In this document: positions 1 to 6,433 of the stretch, piece after piece | Numbering within the stretch: position 1 is the first letter of the stretch | Layout: each line of letters starts with the position of its first letter | IMG/VR virus record: IMGVR_UViG_3300024264_002661 | Coordinates: 1 to 26,965 of that record | DNA: 26,965 nucleotides | From: a virus | Reading direction: 5' to 3' (one strand) | Translations under genes and position numbers: made by a program | The notes under the pieces: generated by a model | What the model was told of the DNA's origin: nothing | Databases searched by the model: none | The model's input: the letters and a program-made list of their open reading frames with translations, nothing else

Positions 1-258
1 GCCTTTTCTTGGCTTTCCTTTTACAGCTCCGGCAACATCTCCGGCTTGGTCTACTACATCTTTAGCAGCATCAGCAACGTCTTTGAGCTCTTCTTTTACT
101 CTTTTAGCTCTACGTTTCACTTCTTTAACAGTATCCTCAACTTTATCAGGAATACCGTCTTTGTCGTCATCTTTTGTAAGTCCAAAAAACTTCGTACCTA
201 CCCATACTGCTCCAGCTACAACCGCCAAAACCAGTACAATAATTAGAATTGTTTTCAT
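1..258 (-). CDS. Membrane-anchored protein with Asp-rich repeat motif (3' end off window)
   Basis: Reading the minus strand from the ATG at 256-258 gives 86 codons with no stop before the window edge. The product starts with an uncleaved-looking signal anchor (residues 1-26, MKTILIIVLVLAVVAGAVWV followed by GTKFFG). Next comes DDDKDGIPD at about residues 29-37, an aspartate-rich calcium-binding-type motif like those of thrombospondin type 3 repeats. A highly charged Lys/Glu/Ala helix then runs to the edge. A single-pass protein with its charged tail on one side of the membrane is the simplest reading. The plus-strand frames here are shadows. The function is unknown, and a lysis or envelope role would be speculation. 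It is preceded by a 62-base gap carrying a copy of the palindromic AT-rich element. Confidence 0.7.
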   Translation of the reverse strand, partial: MKTILIIVLVLAVVAGAVWVGTKFFGLTKDDDKDGIPDKVEDTVKEVKRRAKRVKEELKDVADAAKDVVDQAGDVAGAVKGKPRKG

Positions 259-284
259 TTATAAATTATTTAATTAACGTTAAT

Positions 285-298
285 ATATATAAATATAG
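285..298 (-). promoter_or_regulatory. Candidate promoter/operator element, variant copy
   Basis: The plus strand reads atatataaatatag, one mismatch from the 14-mer atatctaaatatag found at 823-836 and 18197-18210. It sits 27 bases upstream of the ATG at 258 in one of the few real intergenic gaps. Its function as a -10-like or operator site is inferred from recurrence and position only. Confidence 0.35.
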
Positions 299-326
299 TT
301 TAATTATTTAAATAAACCAACTATAT
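293..326 (-). other. Dyad symmetry across the stop codon of the upstream gene
   Basis: The arms atatagtt (293-300) and aactatat (319-326) are perfectly complementary over 8 bases around an 18-base AT loop. The right arm contains the stop codon of the gene ending at 321, and the left arm overlaps the element at 285-298. No U-tract follows, so it is not a classical terminator. An operator or weak RNA hairpin is possible. Confidence 0.25.
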
Positions 327-824
327 ACTATATTTCTTTGGTAGTGAAAGTACTCCTCTTTTACCATATTTATCTTCCATCTTATAGTAAAAAGAAATAA
401 GATCTTTATTAGGTTTGACTACCTCTTTATCATACTGCTCTTTAGTCATCCTAAATTCGAATACAAAAGCTTTTCGTAACTCTTCCAACTTAGTTGCTTC
501 ATCTTTATCTCTATCCTCTTGTAGTCTTTTACGACGAGCTTTATCCAGCTGAATATCTTCACTAAAAGTATCTTCATGTTTATGAGTTTGAGATTTTTCA
601 TTGATGCGATGTTCAACTAATTCTATTTCAAATACATAAGGACCTAAGTCAAAGTCACCGTTAAGTATTCTATCTCGTAAAGGATGTCTGTTAGTTAGTG
701 GTTTATTTCTTAACGTATAAGATCTCCACCACATATAACGGTCGTACTTTTTTTTGTAGTAAGTTTTTTTGAGATATCTCTCAAGCCAAGCTTTCGAATG
801 GGTTGGTTTAAAAGGTGCATTCAT
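321..824 (-). CDS. Unknown basic charged protein, 167 aa
   Basis: This is a complete reading frame for a soluble charged protein. The first 50 residues are rich in Lys, Arg and aromatic residues (ERYLKKTYYKKKYDRYMWW). The middle (about 85-120) is a Lys/Arg/Glu helix likely to form a coiled coil, and the tail is GKRGVLSLPKKYSI. I do not recognise the family. The basic N-terminus suggests nucleic-acid or acidic-surface binding, but this is not demonstrated. The ATG directly abuts the AT-rich element at 823-836, so the transcript would be nearly leaderless if that element is a promoter. Alternatively the real start could be the Met at residue 31. Confidence 0.75.
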   Translation of the reverse strand: MNAPFKPTHSKAWLERYLKKTYYKKKYDRYMWWRSYTLRNKPLTNRHPLRDRILNGDFDLGPYVFEIELVEHRINEKSQTHKHEDTFSEDIQLDKARRKRLQEDRDKDEATKLEELRKAFVFEFRMTKEQYDKEVVKPNKDLISFYYKMEDKYGKRGVLSLPKKYSI

Positions 825-836
825 ATCTAAATATAG
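823..836 (-). promoter_or_regulatory. Candidate promoter/operator element (exact 14-mer copy)
   Basis: The plus strand reads atatctaaatatag, identical to 18197-18210; its first 13 bases also match 24194-24206. The core is a small palindrome, ATAT-CTAA-ATAT. It lies between two genes and overlaps the ATG of the gene ending at 321. A transcription or regulatory signal is inferred. Confidence 0.4.
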
Positions 837-853
837 TCAGAATAGTTCAGACT
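835..853 (-). other. Short hairpin just upstream of the AT-rich element
   Basis: On the minus strand AGTCTGAA-CTA-TTCTGACT forms an 8-bp stem with one T-T mismatch and a 3-base loop. It sits 5 bases after the stop codon of the 859-1371 gene. There is no U-run after it, so efficient termination is doubtful. An RNA end-stabilising or attenuating role is possible. Confidence 0.3.
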
Positions 854-858
854 ACCAA

Positions 859-1371
859 CTAAATTAATTGCTCTTTTTCTTGTCTAAGTTTAAGTTCCTT
901 AACAAATAAAGATTTATCATACTTAACTCCTATATCTTTGAATTGAACCAAATCCTCTAAATAAATTATAGGAATAGATGTTGCTTTAGAAATATCAGTT
1001 AGTTGTTTTCTAGTGTCCTCTAAACGTTGAAGAGCACTATCTATCTCCTCTTGGGTAAATTCCTTACTAACATACTTACTGTTGTGTTTACCTTTCATAT
1101 GTTTATGTAAGTTAAGGTATGATATAGCTTGTGCTAGTTTATCTTTTCTATCTAAAAGAACAGTCTTATCAAACTTCTTAATTAATTGTAATGTGTCTGA
1201 TGTTGTTAGTGTTTGAACTGCTATCTTAACTATATCTTTAGATGGGTCAAAATCAGCAATATACCCAGGAGTTGTTGGTTCTAATATTCCTACCTTACCG
1301 TAGGCTTTTGATATGGCTTCTAACAATCTAGAAGAACCACTCCTAACCACTGTCACTATCAATATACTCAT
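859..1371 (-). CDS. Small sulfotransferase-like P-loop protein, 170 aa
   Basis: The protein opens with a beta strand and a P-loop-like turn, ILIVTVVRSGSSRLLEAI (residues 3-20). This matches the 5'-phosphosulfate-binding loop of PAPS-dependent sulfotransferases. VLLDRKDKLAQAISY (71-85) fits the 3'-phosphate-binding segment, with Arg75 and Ser84. It is short for the family (usually 250 or more residues), so substrate-recognition elements are minimal. Substrate unknown; sulfation of a carbohydrate or small molecule is the family role. It overlaps the preceding oxygenase gene by 4 bases (ATGA), implying coupled translation. A generic P-loop kinase is the alternative, but there is no Lys in the Walker A position. 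Confidence 0.6.
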   Translation of the reverse strand: MSILIVTVVRSGSSRLLEAISKAYGKVGILEPTTPGYIADFDPSKDIVKIAVQTLTTSDTLQLIKKFDKTVLLDRKDKLAQAISYLNLHKHMKGKHNSKYVSKEFTQEEIDSALQRLEDTRKQLTDISKATSIPIIYLEDLVQFKDIGVKYDKSLFVKELKLRQEKEQLI

Positions 1372-1895
1372 AGTAATAGTTTAGATTCTTTACTTGTAGG
1401 TTGGTTATAGAAAACTATAAATGATTTTCTAGTACCTTTTTTTACTTTTGATACACCGTGAAGGTATTTACCACCGTTAAATATAACTACTTTATTTTTA
1501 TTGCAGGTCATAGTTCTTCCATCTAATATAAAGTCTCCTCCTTGTTTTGGTTCTTCTAATAAAAACGTATAAGTATCAGATACTTTAATGTAGTAATTGT
1601 CATAATGAGGGTTAAAGTAAGCACCTTCTTTCATATCATTGAGATGTATGTTAGTAATATACTTACTACTAATACCTGTAAATATCTCTAACCATTCAAG
1701 TAACTTAATATTGTTAGCTAACCCTAAGGGAATTAAAGTAAGAAGAGAACTATCAAATTGAGTACTTTTATTGTTGCCTATACCGGGTGTTGAATTGATA
1801 GTTTTTAAATGTTCACCTATCGGTGGTTTACTTTCATTGATAATTAATTTGAGATCAATCAGCTGTTTGTCTGTTATATCAATTACTTTATACAT
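1368..1895 (-). CDS. 2-oxoglutarate/Fe(II)-dependent dioxygenase, prolyl-hydroxylase-like
   Basis: The protein is 175 aa with a C-terminal double-stranded beta-helix core. The iron ligands are visible as His97-x-Asp99 in FNPHYDNYY and His146 in KYLHGVSKVKKGTRKSF; Arg156 is placed to bind 2-oxoglutarate. GGDFILDG (119-126) matches the strand before the distal His in prolyl 4-hydroxylase-like enzymes. The family hydroxylates protein side chains, nucleobases or small molecules; the substrate here is not evident. Its start overlaps the stop of the preceding glycosyltransferase-like gene (TAATG), and its end overlaps the sulfotransferase-like gene by 4 bases. Together they look like a polymer-modifying cassette. 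Confidence 0.8.
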   Translation of the reverse strand: MYKVIDITDKQLIDLKLIINESKPPIGEHLKTINSTPGIGNNKSTQFDSSLLTLIPLGLANNIKLLEWLEIFTGISSKYITNIHLNDMKEGAYFNPHYDNYYIKVSDTYTFLLEEPKQGGDFILDGRTMTCNKNKVVIFNGGKYLHGVSKVKKGTRKSFIVFYNQPTSKESKLLL

Positions 1896-2551
1896 TAAAT
1901 AATATTGTTGTGTACAAACTTTTTATACAGAACGTCTTTAAGCTTGACGTTATACTTTTGCAAAATTGCAGTCAATGCTCCTCCTTCTCCATAACCAACA
2001 CCGTATCTAGCATATCTTGATATAGATTGATTATCAGTTTTTACATTTTGATTAAATTTTGCTTCCCAATCTACCTGAAGTGTGTATAGGTCATCTAGTA
2101 TATTTTGAGCACAATCCAAATATGGTAAAGACATTATAGCTTCACCAATATAAACATCTCTCTTTAAATTAAAGTTATTTTTTTCGAGTACATCTATAAC
2201 CATATTTATACCTTCCATAGCAAATGGTTTCTTTTCAAAATCTTTAAATTTAAAAAGTGCATAAGTATAAAATGTATCTGGTTCCATATCAAAACCTTCG
2301 TGTAAACCAGAAAACCAATCACAATCTATAAATGTAACTCTTTGTTTTCTCTCTAAAACCTTTCTAACTAAAAATGTTAGTTTGTCGTAGTAGCTAAATA
2401 CCTCCTTATCGTACAGTTCAGTTTTACATTCCGGAAAAAGTTCTGGTTTGTCGGTGAGTATGTGAACATCTTTTCCTTTTACCTCTCTTATAACCTGTTG
2501 AGCATATCTAGGTCCATATTCTTCTCCTGTAATAAAAGTAGCATAAATCAT
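1895..2551 (-). CDS. Glycosyltransferase-like protein (GT-A type, tentative)
   Basis: This 218-aa protein begins MIYATFITGEEYGPRYAQQV, followed by a strand-turn (DVHILTDKPELFP) typical of the first Rossmann half of nucleotide-sugar enzymes. RVTFIDCDWF (71-80) supplies an Asp76-x-Asp78 motif that could chelate the metal and sugar nucleotide, as in GT-A glycosyltransferases. YGEGGALTAIL near the C-terminus could be acceptor-side. There is no secretion signal, so it is probably cytoplasmic. The ATGA overlap with the GNAT gene and TAATG with the oxygenase place it in the same transcription unit. The family assignment rests on the DxD and overall pattern only. Confidence 0.5.
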   Translation of the reverse strand: MIYATFITGEEYGPRYAQQVIREVKGKDVHILTDKPELFPECKTELYDKEVFSYYDKLTFLVRKVLERKQRVTFIDCDWFSGLHEGFDMEPDTFYTYALFKFKDFEKKPFAMEGINMVIDVLEKNNFNLKRDVYIGEAIMSLPYLDCAQNILDDLYTLQVDWEAKFNQNVKTDNQSISRYARYGVGYGEGGALTAILQKYNVKLKDVLYKKFVHNNII

Positions 2552-3078
2552 TTAAGATAGTTGTATATTGTTAAACCATTTTGAAAGTTTACTCTAAATG
2601 CTGGTTTATTCCAATTGTCAATGTACCCATATATTGTATGGTAACCCATTTCATTTATCCAGTAGTCAAATATTTTATTATAATTATAAAGACCTGCATC
2701 AGCTGGTCGATCTACATGTCGTGATACAAAACACCCTCCTCCATATAATTCTCCAGAAGGTAAATCTTGTATGTTAGTTTGCCAATCTATACATACGTTG
2801 TCGTTACCCCAATTCCAACCTATACATTGACCGTTGTAGTAGAAAAGTAAACAATGTGAATCTGCTTCAAATCTTCTTAAGACTGTTTCATAATTAGGTA
2901 CATCAGCCCAATCTGTTATTTCCTCATTAATAAGGTCCACTACGGTTTTGAGATCATTTGAAAATTTATCTACATTAGTCCTATCAGCATACTTCATACT
3001 GTAGTGTGCTTTATCAGGAAACCGTTTGTAGTCTTCTTTAAGTAACCTAATCTGTGTAGTAGATAAAGGATCTAACAT
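2548..3078 (-). CDS. GNAT-family acetyltransferase-like protein, 176 aa
   Basis: The C-terminal half follows the GNAT order. A strand pair ends in CLLFYYNGQCIGWNWG (about 77-92). ELYGGGCFVSRHVDRPADAG is in the place of the strand and loop before the acetyl-CoA site. A final YGYIDNWNKPAFRVNFQNG matches the family's N-x-x-A-x-x-x-x-x-x-x-G signature near the C-terminus. The classic R/Q-x-x-G-x-G/A loop is degenerate, so catalytic activity is uncertain. The N-terminal 60 residues look helical. It sits directly after the Cys-rich gene (adjacent, no gap) and overlaps the glycosyltransferase-like gene by 4 bases. Substrate unknown. Confidence 0.55.
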   Translation of the reverse strand: MLDPLSTTQIRLLKEDYKRFPDKAHYSMKYADRTNVDKFSNDLKTVVDLINEEITDWADVPNYETVLRRFEADSHCLLFYYNGQCIGWNWGNDNVCIDWQTNIQDLPSGELYGGGCFVSRHVDRPADAGLYNYNKIFDYWINEMGYHTIYGYIDNWNKPAFRVNFQNGLTIYNYLK

Positions 3079-3378
3079 TTATTCACCAATATCAATAATT
3101 TTCATAGCCATACGAATCACATCTTCATCGTAATCACAAAGTAATCTGTATGCCTTTTGTTTTAATTCTGATATAGGATGCTTAATTACTTTCCTGTCTT
3201 CTATACCACCCATGAACGGTCTTTCAGTTACTGTACCACCTCCATCTGGAGATTCGTAAATAAATTTACCTTCCATAGTAGCACTCATGTTATCATCATG
3301 ACATCCACAATCGGAGCCACAACAGTCATCAAGTTTATCTTCTTGCATTTCATGCCATTTTTTAATTGAATCACTCAT
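3079..3378 (-). CDS. Small Cys-rich protein of unknown function, 99 aa
   Basis: Residues 18-28 hold a tight cluster, DDCCGSDCGCHDD, with four Cys and one His that could bind a metal. It is followed by GKFIYESPDGGGTVTERPF, a hairpin-like segment of a kind I associate with small conserved phage proteins. The C-terminus is a helix (ELKQKAYRLLCDYDEDVIRM). I cannot assign a family. It lies immediately upstream of the GNAT gene with no gap, and two bases from the end of metK, so it is part of the same transcript. The plus-strand frame at 3178-3369 is a shadow. Confidence 0.7.
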   Translation of the reverse strand: MSDSIKKWHEMQEDKLDDCCGSDCGCHDDNMSATMEGKFIYESPDGGGTVTERPFMGGIEDRKVIKHPISELKQKAYRLLCDYDEDVIRMAMKIIDIGE

Positions 3379-3379
3379 T

Positions 3380-4330
3380 TTATTTCCATTTAAAGTTATT
3401 ACCCATATGTCCCCAATCGGCTGTTACACTAAAGTTAGGCTCTTTTAAATTTAAATATTGTATAATCCCATTAGGAGTTAAATCATATCCTTTTACCCAC
3501 TCGTGTTTACCGTCTATAAGGGCACTTGCTTGTATTGGTTTTTCATATCCAATTGCATAAGCTAATTGAACAAAAACCTCGTTAGCAGTATTATCTTCTA
3601 ATAAATCAACTGCTATTTTTCTTGCCATGTAAGCAGCTGATCTATCAACCTTACTAGCATCTTTACCAGAAAAAGCTCCTCCTCCGATAGGTACTCTAGG
3701 ACCGTAATTATCTACTGCTAATTTTCTTCCTGTTAGTCCAGCATCTGCATCAAATCCTCCTACTGACCAATCACCGGCTGGGTTACAATGTAAGTCTTCT
3801 ATTCTATATTCAGGATATTGATCAAAAAATTCTACTACCAAATCTCTAAGTTCGCTATTTGGAGTACAGCAAAATGAAGCAACTACTCTTAAAGAATTGC
3901 CATTCATAGTAACTTGAGTTTTTCCATCAAACGGATACTTTTCGTATATATGTTGTGCTAATTTACGAGCTAAGTAGTACTCTTGAGGTACATATTCCTT
4001 GTTATCGTTACAAGCATATCCTATCATTATACCTTGATCACCTGCACCTCCTTTGTTAACTCCTCGAGCAATCTCAGGAGATTGTCTAACTATATTAGTT
4101 TGTACACCGATATCCTTGCCGTATACTTTTTTAACAACTTCTGGTACATCAACAAATGCTTTTGTTGTTAATTCTCCAGTAACTGTAATAATACCGTGAC
4201 CACCCATCGTTTCGATAGCCGCTCTAGTATTAGGATCTTGCTTAAGACATTCGTCTAAAATTGCATCAGATATTCTATCACAGATCTTATCTGGGTGCTT
4301 TGGGGTAACTACTTCTGCTGTTCTAACCAT
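3380..4330 (-). CDS. metK: S-adenosylmethionine synthetase (compact)
   Basis: It makes SAM from methionine and ATP. Family hallmarks are intact: HPDK (12-15) in the ATP-binding start; GAGDQG (95-100); DAGLTGRKLAVDNYG (196-210), matching the metal and phosphate site; GGGAFSGKD (216-224); and KVDRSAAY (227-234). A QSPEIARG segment (83-90) occupies the position of the mobile active-site loop. The length is 316 aa against about 380-400 in cellular enzymes: central loops and the C-terminus are trimmed but no catalytic motif is lost, so it is probably active. It overlaps the nucleosidase gene by 22 bases, and the start at 4328-4330 is the only ATG that keeps the N-terminal catalytic region. Phage-encoded SAM synthetase is uncommon. 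Confidence 0.93.
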   Translation of the reverse strand: MVRTAEVVTPKHPDKICDRISDAILDECLKQDPNTRAAIETMGGHGIITVTGELTTKAFVDVPEVVKKVYGKDIGVQTNIVRQSPEIARGVNKGGAGDQGIMIGYACNDNKEYVPQEYYLARKLAQHIYEKYPFDGKTQVTMNGNSLRVVASFCCTPNSELRDLVVEFFDQYPEYRIEDLHCNPAGDWSVGGFDADAGLTGRKLAVDNYGPRVPIGGGAFSGKDASKVDRSAAYMARKIAVDLLEDNTANEVFVQLAYAIGYEKPIQASALIDGKHEWVKGYDLTPNGIIQYLNLKEPNFSVTADWGHMGNNFKWK

Positions 4331-4851
4331 TCTTTGAATATGACTTTAAAGTTTTCATAACCTATTGCTGCATTAGATTTCCAGTCGTTTTTCGAGCCGT
4401 CATCACTAATCCATTTATATGAATATAAGGTTTTATTTGCAGCTATACAACTTTTTGCAATAGAATATAATTCCATTTCTACAATATCACAGTTATCCAC
4501 TGCGTGTAAGTAAGAGTGATGATAGTCTTGATTATATTCATAAAACGTATCCGTTGTAAAACATTTAATATTGCTATCTGATAATTTGATAGGTTCGTAA
4601 CCGTATATATCACCAGCAAAAAAATCATTATACACTGTACCTACTTCAAGCACTTCTCCTACTTTATAATCTTTTAATGAACCTACTGAGCCAAAGTTGA
4701 CTACTATGTCTGGGTTATGTTCATCAATCAACCTTTGTGTGTTAACTGCTGCATTTATTTTTCCTATACCAATTATATGTATTGGAATGCCAAACAACTC
4801 ATCATCGTGGTGTTCTAGTTTAGTGGCTGATACTAATAAGATATTAGACAT
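4309..4851 (-). CDS. 5'-methylthioadenosine/S-adenosylhomocysteine nucleosidase-like protein
   Basis: Members of this phosphorylase/nucleosidase superfamily cleave adenine from MTA and SAH. Visible signatures are GIGKINAA (28-35), VNFGSVGSL (51-59), IVEMELYSIAKSC (123-135) and KWISDDGS (146-153). In E. coli MtnN the corresponding sites hold the ribose-binding Glu174 and catalytic Asp197; here Glu125/Glu127 and Asp150 fill them. Glu13 could match the N-terminal catalytic Glu12. At 180 aa it is shorter than the usual 230. It is overlapped on both sides, by apt (19 bases) and metK (22 bases). This supports a shared pathway: removal of SAM by-products and release of adenine. Another purine nucleosidase specificity cannot be excluded. 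Confidence 0.78.
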   Translation of the reverse strand: MSNILLVSATKLEHHDDELFGIPIHIIGIGKINAAVNTQRLIDEHNPDIVVNFGSVGSLKDYKVGEVLEVGTVYNDFFAGDIYGYEPIKLSDSNIKCFTTDTFYEYNQDYHHSYLHAVDNCDIVEMELYSIAKSCIAANKTLYSYKWISDDGSKNDWKSNAAIGYENFKVIFKEWLEQQK

Positions 4852-5315
4852 TTAATATTATGGTTTTTAAGCAAGCCAATATCCAATAGACATATTGAGT
4901 CTATAACTTGGTAACCTGCATTTGTTGCTAAAATTTCTGCTGCTTTGATAGTACCGCCTGTTGCAAGTACATCATCTACTATAATTGTATTCCCCCATCC
5001 GTACTCCATCTCTAAAGTATTACTACCGTACTCCAAATCATAATCCATAGACAAAATTTCACCTGGTAACTTACCCGGTTTACGAATCATTTTAAACCCT
5101 TTGTTTGTTATCCACGCCATCGCAGTCCCAAATATAAACCCTCTTGACTCAATGCCCGCGAAATATTCTACGTTATCTATATCAATTAAATCTACCATAC
5201 CTTGTATAGCATCTTCAAATGCTCTTGCATCGTTTAAAAGAGGTTGAATGTCTCGATATAAGATCCCTTTTTTGGGAAAATCTTCAATACTTTTTATATA
5301 ACTCTTCAGTTCCAT
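4833..5315 (-). CDS. apt: Adenine phosphoribosyltransferase
   Basis: It converts adenine plus PRPP to AMP. The 160-aa chain aligns along its length with bacterial APRT: SIEDFPKKGILYRDIQPLL (9-27), FAGIESRGFIFG (52-63), GKLPGEIL (81-88), YDLEYG (92-97) and the PRPP loop IIVDDVLATGGT (111-122). The C-terminus is slightly shorter than the usual 170-180. The start at 5315 lies directly after the stop of the 273-aa sulfotransferase-like gene. It is the first gene of the apt-nucleosidase-metK trio, whose products would form adenine salvage, by-product cleavage and SAM synthesis. This context makes adenine the likely substrate. Confidence 0.92.
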   Translation of the reverse strand: MELKSYIKSIEDFPKKGILYRDIQPLLNDARAFEDAIQGMVDLIDIDNVEYFAGIESRGFIFGTAMAWITNKGFKMIRKPGKLPGEILSMDYDLEYGSNTLEMEYGWGNTIIVDDVLATGGTIKAAEILATNAGYQVIDSICLLDIGLLKNHNIKCLISY

Positions 5316-6137
5316 TTAAATGTTTTTTCCACCAAACCTTGGTATAACTCTTTTTAATTTTTCGTAATACCAGATTTCCTTATCCAGTATCTTATTTATT
5401 TTATCTCTCACTCGCGGATATAAAAACGGATGTTCCATTACGTCTTCAAATATTGAATAGTAACTCTGCAAGCTATGTCTAAAGAAGTTTACTGTACTAT
5501 CTCCCGGTTTTTGTCTATGAACGTGTTTTATACTCTCTGTAAAATCTAACTCCTCTATAGGCATCCAATTGAACGGTATGTTACGAATTGGTTCGTATTG
5601 TCTATACTCATCAAAAGCATAGTAAAATAACGAAGAGTGAAAGCTGTTATTCCATATACTACTAAAGTTGTTGTTGAACAATCCTACCATCTCTATTAAA
5701 ATCTGATCATAATGTTTATCGAAAAACACATGACTAATTCTATCTTTGGTGATACCTAAGTCGTAAAGATCATCATCATAATACTCGTCGTGTAGATGAA
5801 AAATACTATTACGTTTTCTACGAACGAAATCTTGCAACTTTTCATTATGCGGTAGTCTAGGTGTAAATAAATCTTGTGCCAACCCCGACCATAACTTGTT
5901 ACGCGGATGTCTAACTATGATTGTAGCTCCTTCATCGTAGACCTCTTGTGGAGTTTTGTCCCAAGAACGGTAATGTATCCTTCGATGATTTTCTTGCTGT
6001 CCAATCCAAAGTACCATATGTGTTAAATACAAATAGCCTTGTTTTAACGTAGAACAAAACCATTTATTATCTACTTTATGGTAAGTTATGAAAAAATTAT
6101 CGTCTCTTAAAAAACCGGAGTGAGGGAGATTTTGCAT
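5316..6137 (-). CDS. Sulfotransferase-like protein, 273 aa
   Basis: The N-terminus has FITYHKVDNKWFCSTL (about 16-31), in the place of the PAPS 5'-phosphosulfate loop (normally PKxGTT). ATIIVRHPRNKLWSGLAQDL (71-90) is a clear 3'-phosphate-binding segment with Arg76, Pro78, Ser84 and Gly85, like the RDPxxRxxSG motif of carbohydrate sulfotransferases. The rest is rich in aromatic residues and His, and the C-terminal helix (KINKILDKEIWYYEKLK) resembles that of the 197-aa protein at 13859 (IQEYLDKETHYYNLCK). The two are probably distant relatives. Substrate unknown. It is the first gene after the terminator at 6164-6189 and is preceded by a partial copy of the AT-rich element (atatctaaa, 6154-6162), so it probably begins a transcription unit. 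Confidence 0.6.
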   Translation of the reverse strand: MQNLPHSGFLRDDNFFITYHKVDNKWFCSTLKQGYLYLTHMVLWIGQQENHRRIHYRSWDKTPQEVYDEGATIIVRHPRNKLWSGLAQDLFTPRLPHNEKLQDFVRRKRNSIFHLHDEYYDDDLYDLGITKDRISHVFFDKHYDQILIEMVGLFNNNFSSIWNNSFHSSLFYYAFDEYRQYEPIRNIPFNWMPIEELDFTESIKHVHRQKPGDSTVNFFRHSLQSYYSIFEDVMEHPFLYPRVRDKINKILDKEIWYYEKLKRVIPRFGGKNI

Positions 6138-6163
6138 TAACTCTTTTAAATAAATATCTAAAG

Positions 6164-6189
6164 AAAAAACCCCGCCGTTTCCGGAAGGG
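6164..6189 (-). terminator. Rho-independent terminator with GAAA tetraloop
   Basis: On the minus strand CCCTTCCG-GAAA-CGGCGGGG folds into an 8-position stem (six GC pairs, one T-G wobble, one mismatch) closed by a GNRA tetraloop. Six T residues (6169-6164) follow at once. It lies 51 bases past the stop of the H1-like gene and before the sulfotransferase-like gene, so it should end the transcript carrying hsp20, groES, groEL and the H1-like gene. It is the clearest terminator in the window. Confidence 0.85.
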
Positions 6190-6240
6190 CTTAATCAAAA
6201 ATGCGCGTGACGACTTCGTCGAAAGAGAGAAAAACGCCCC

Positions 6241-6414
6241 CTACCCCTTCGTTGCCTCCATGTTCGCTTTCTTGTAAGGAGTGATCAATTTCTTGATCTC
6301 ACCAGCTGCTTTTCTAGCTCTTGCTTGAGAAGCTTTTGTAGTTCCACCGTTTTCGGTTTCTAGAATTGCAAAATTCTCTGCAATTTGTTCAAATAGTTCT
6401 TGTTTTGCACTCAT
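6241..6414 (-). CDS. Histone H1-like (Hc1-type) DNA-binding protein, 57 aa
   Basis: Reading from the ATG at 6412-6414 to TAG at 6241-6243 gives a 57-residue protein: MSAKQELFEQIAENFAILE, then TTKASQARARKAAGEIKKL and a basic tail. The pattern helix, Gly/Thr-rich turn, then A-x-x-A-R-x-A-x-x-E-I-K-K-L matches the bacterial histone H1-like Hc1 family, which is common in Bacteroidota and occurs in phages. The role is probably DNA binding or compaction. It is followed by the strong terminator and lies 19 bases after groEL, so it is the last gene of the chaperonin transcript. Its codons and base composition are richer in G and C than its neighbours. Confidence 0.8.
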   Translation of the reverse strand: MSAKQELFEQIAENFAILETENGGTTKASQARARKAAGEIKKLITPYKKANMEATKG

Positions 6415-6433
6415 GTTTAATTAAATTTAATTG

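Noticed and set aside
46-277. Two plus-strand frames of about 65 codons
   Set aside because: They are shadows of the minus-strand gene at 1-258, which has a coherent membrane anchor, Asp-rich motif and start; the plus frames read as low-complexity Phe/Ser.
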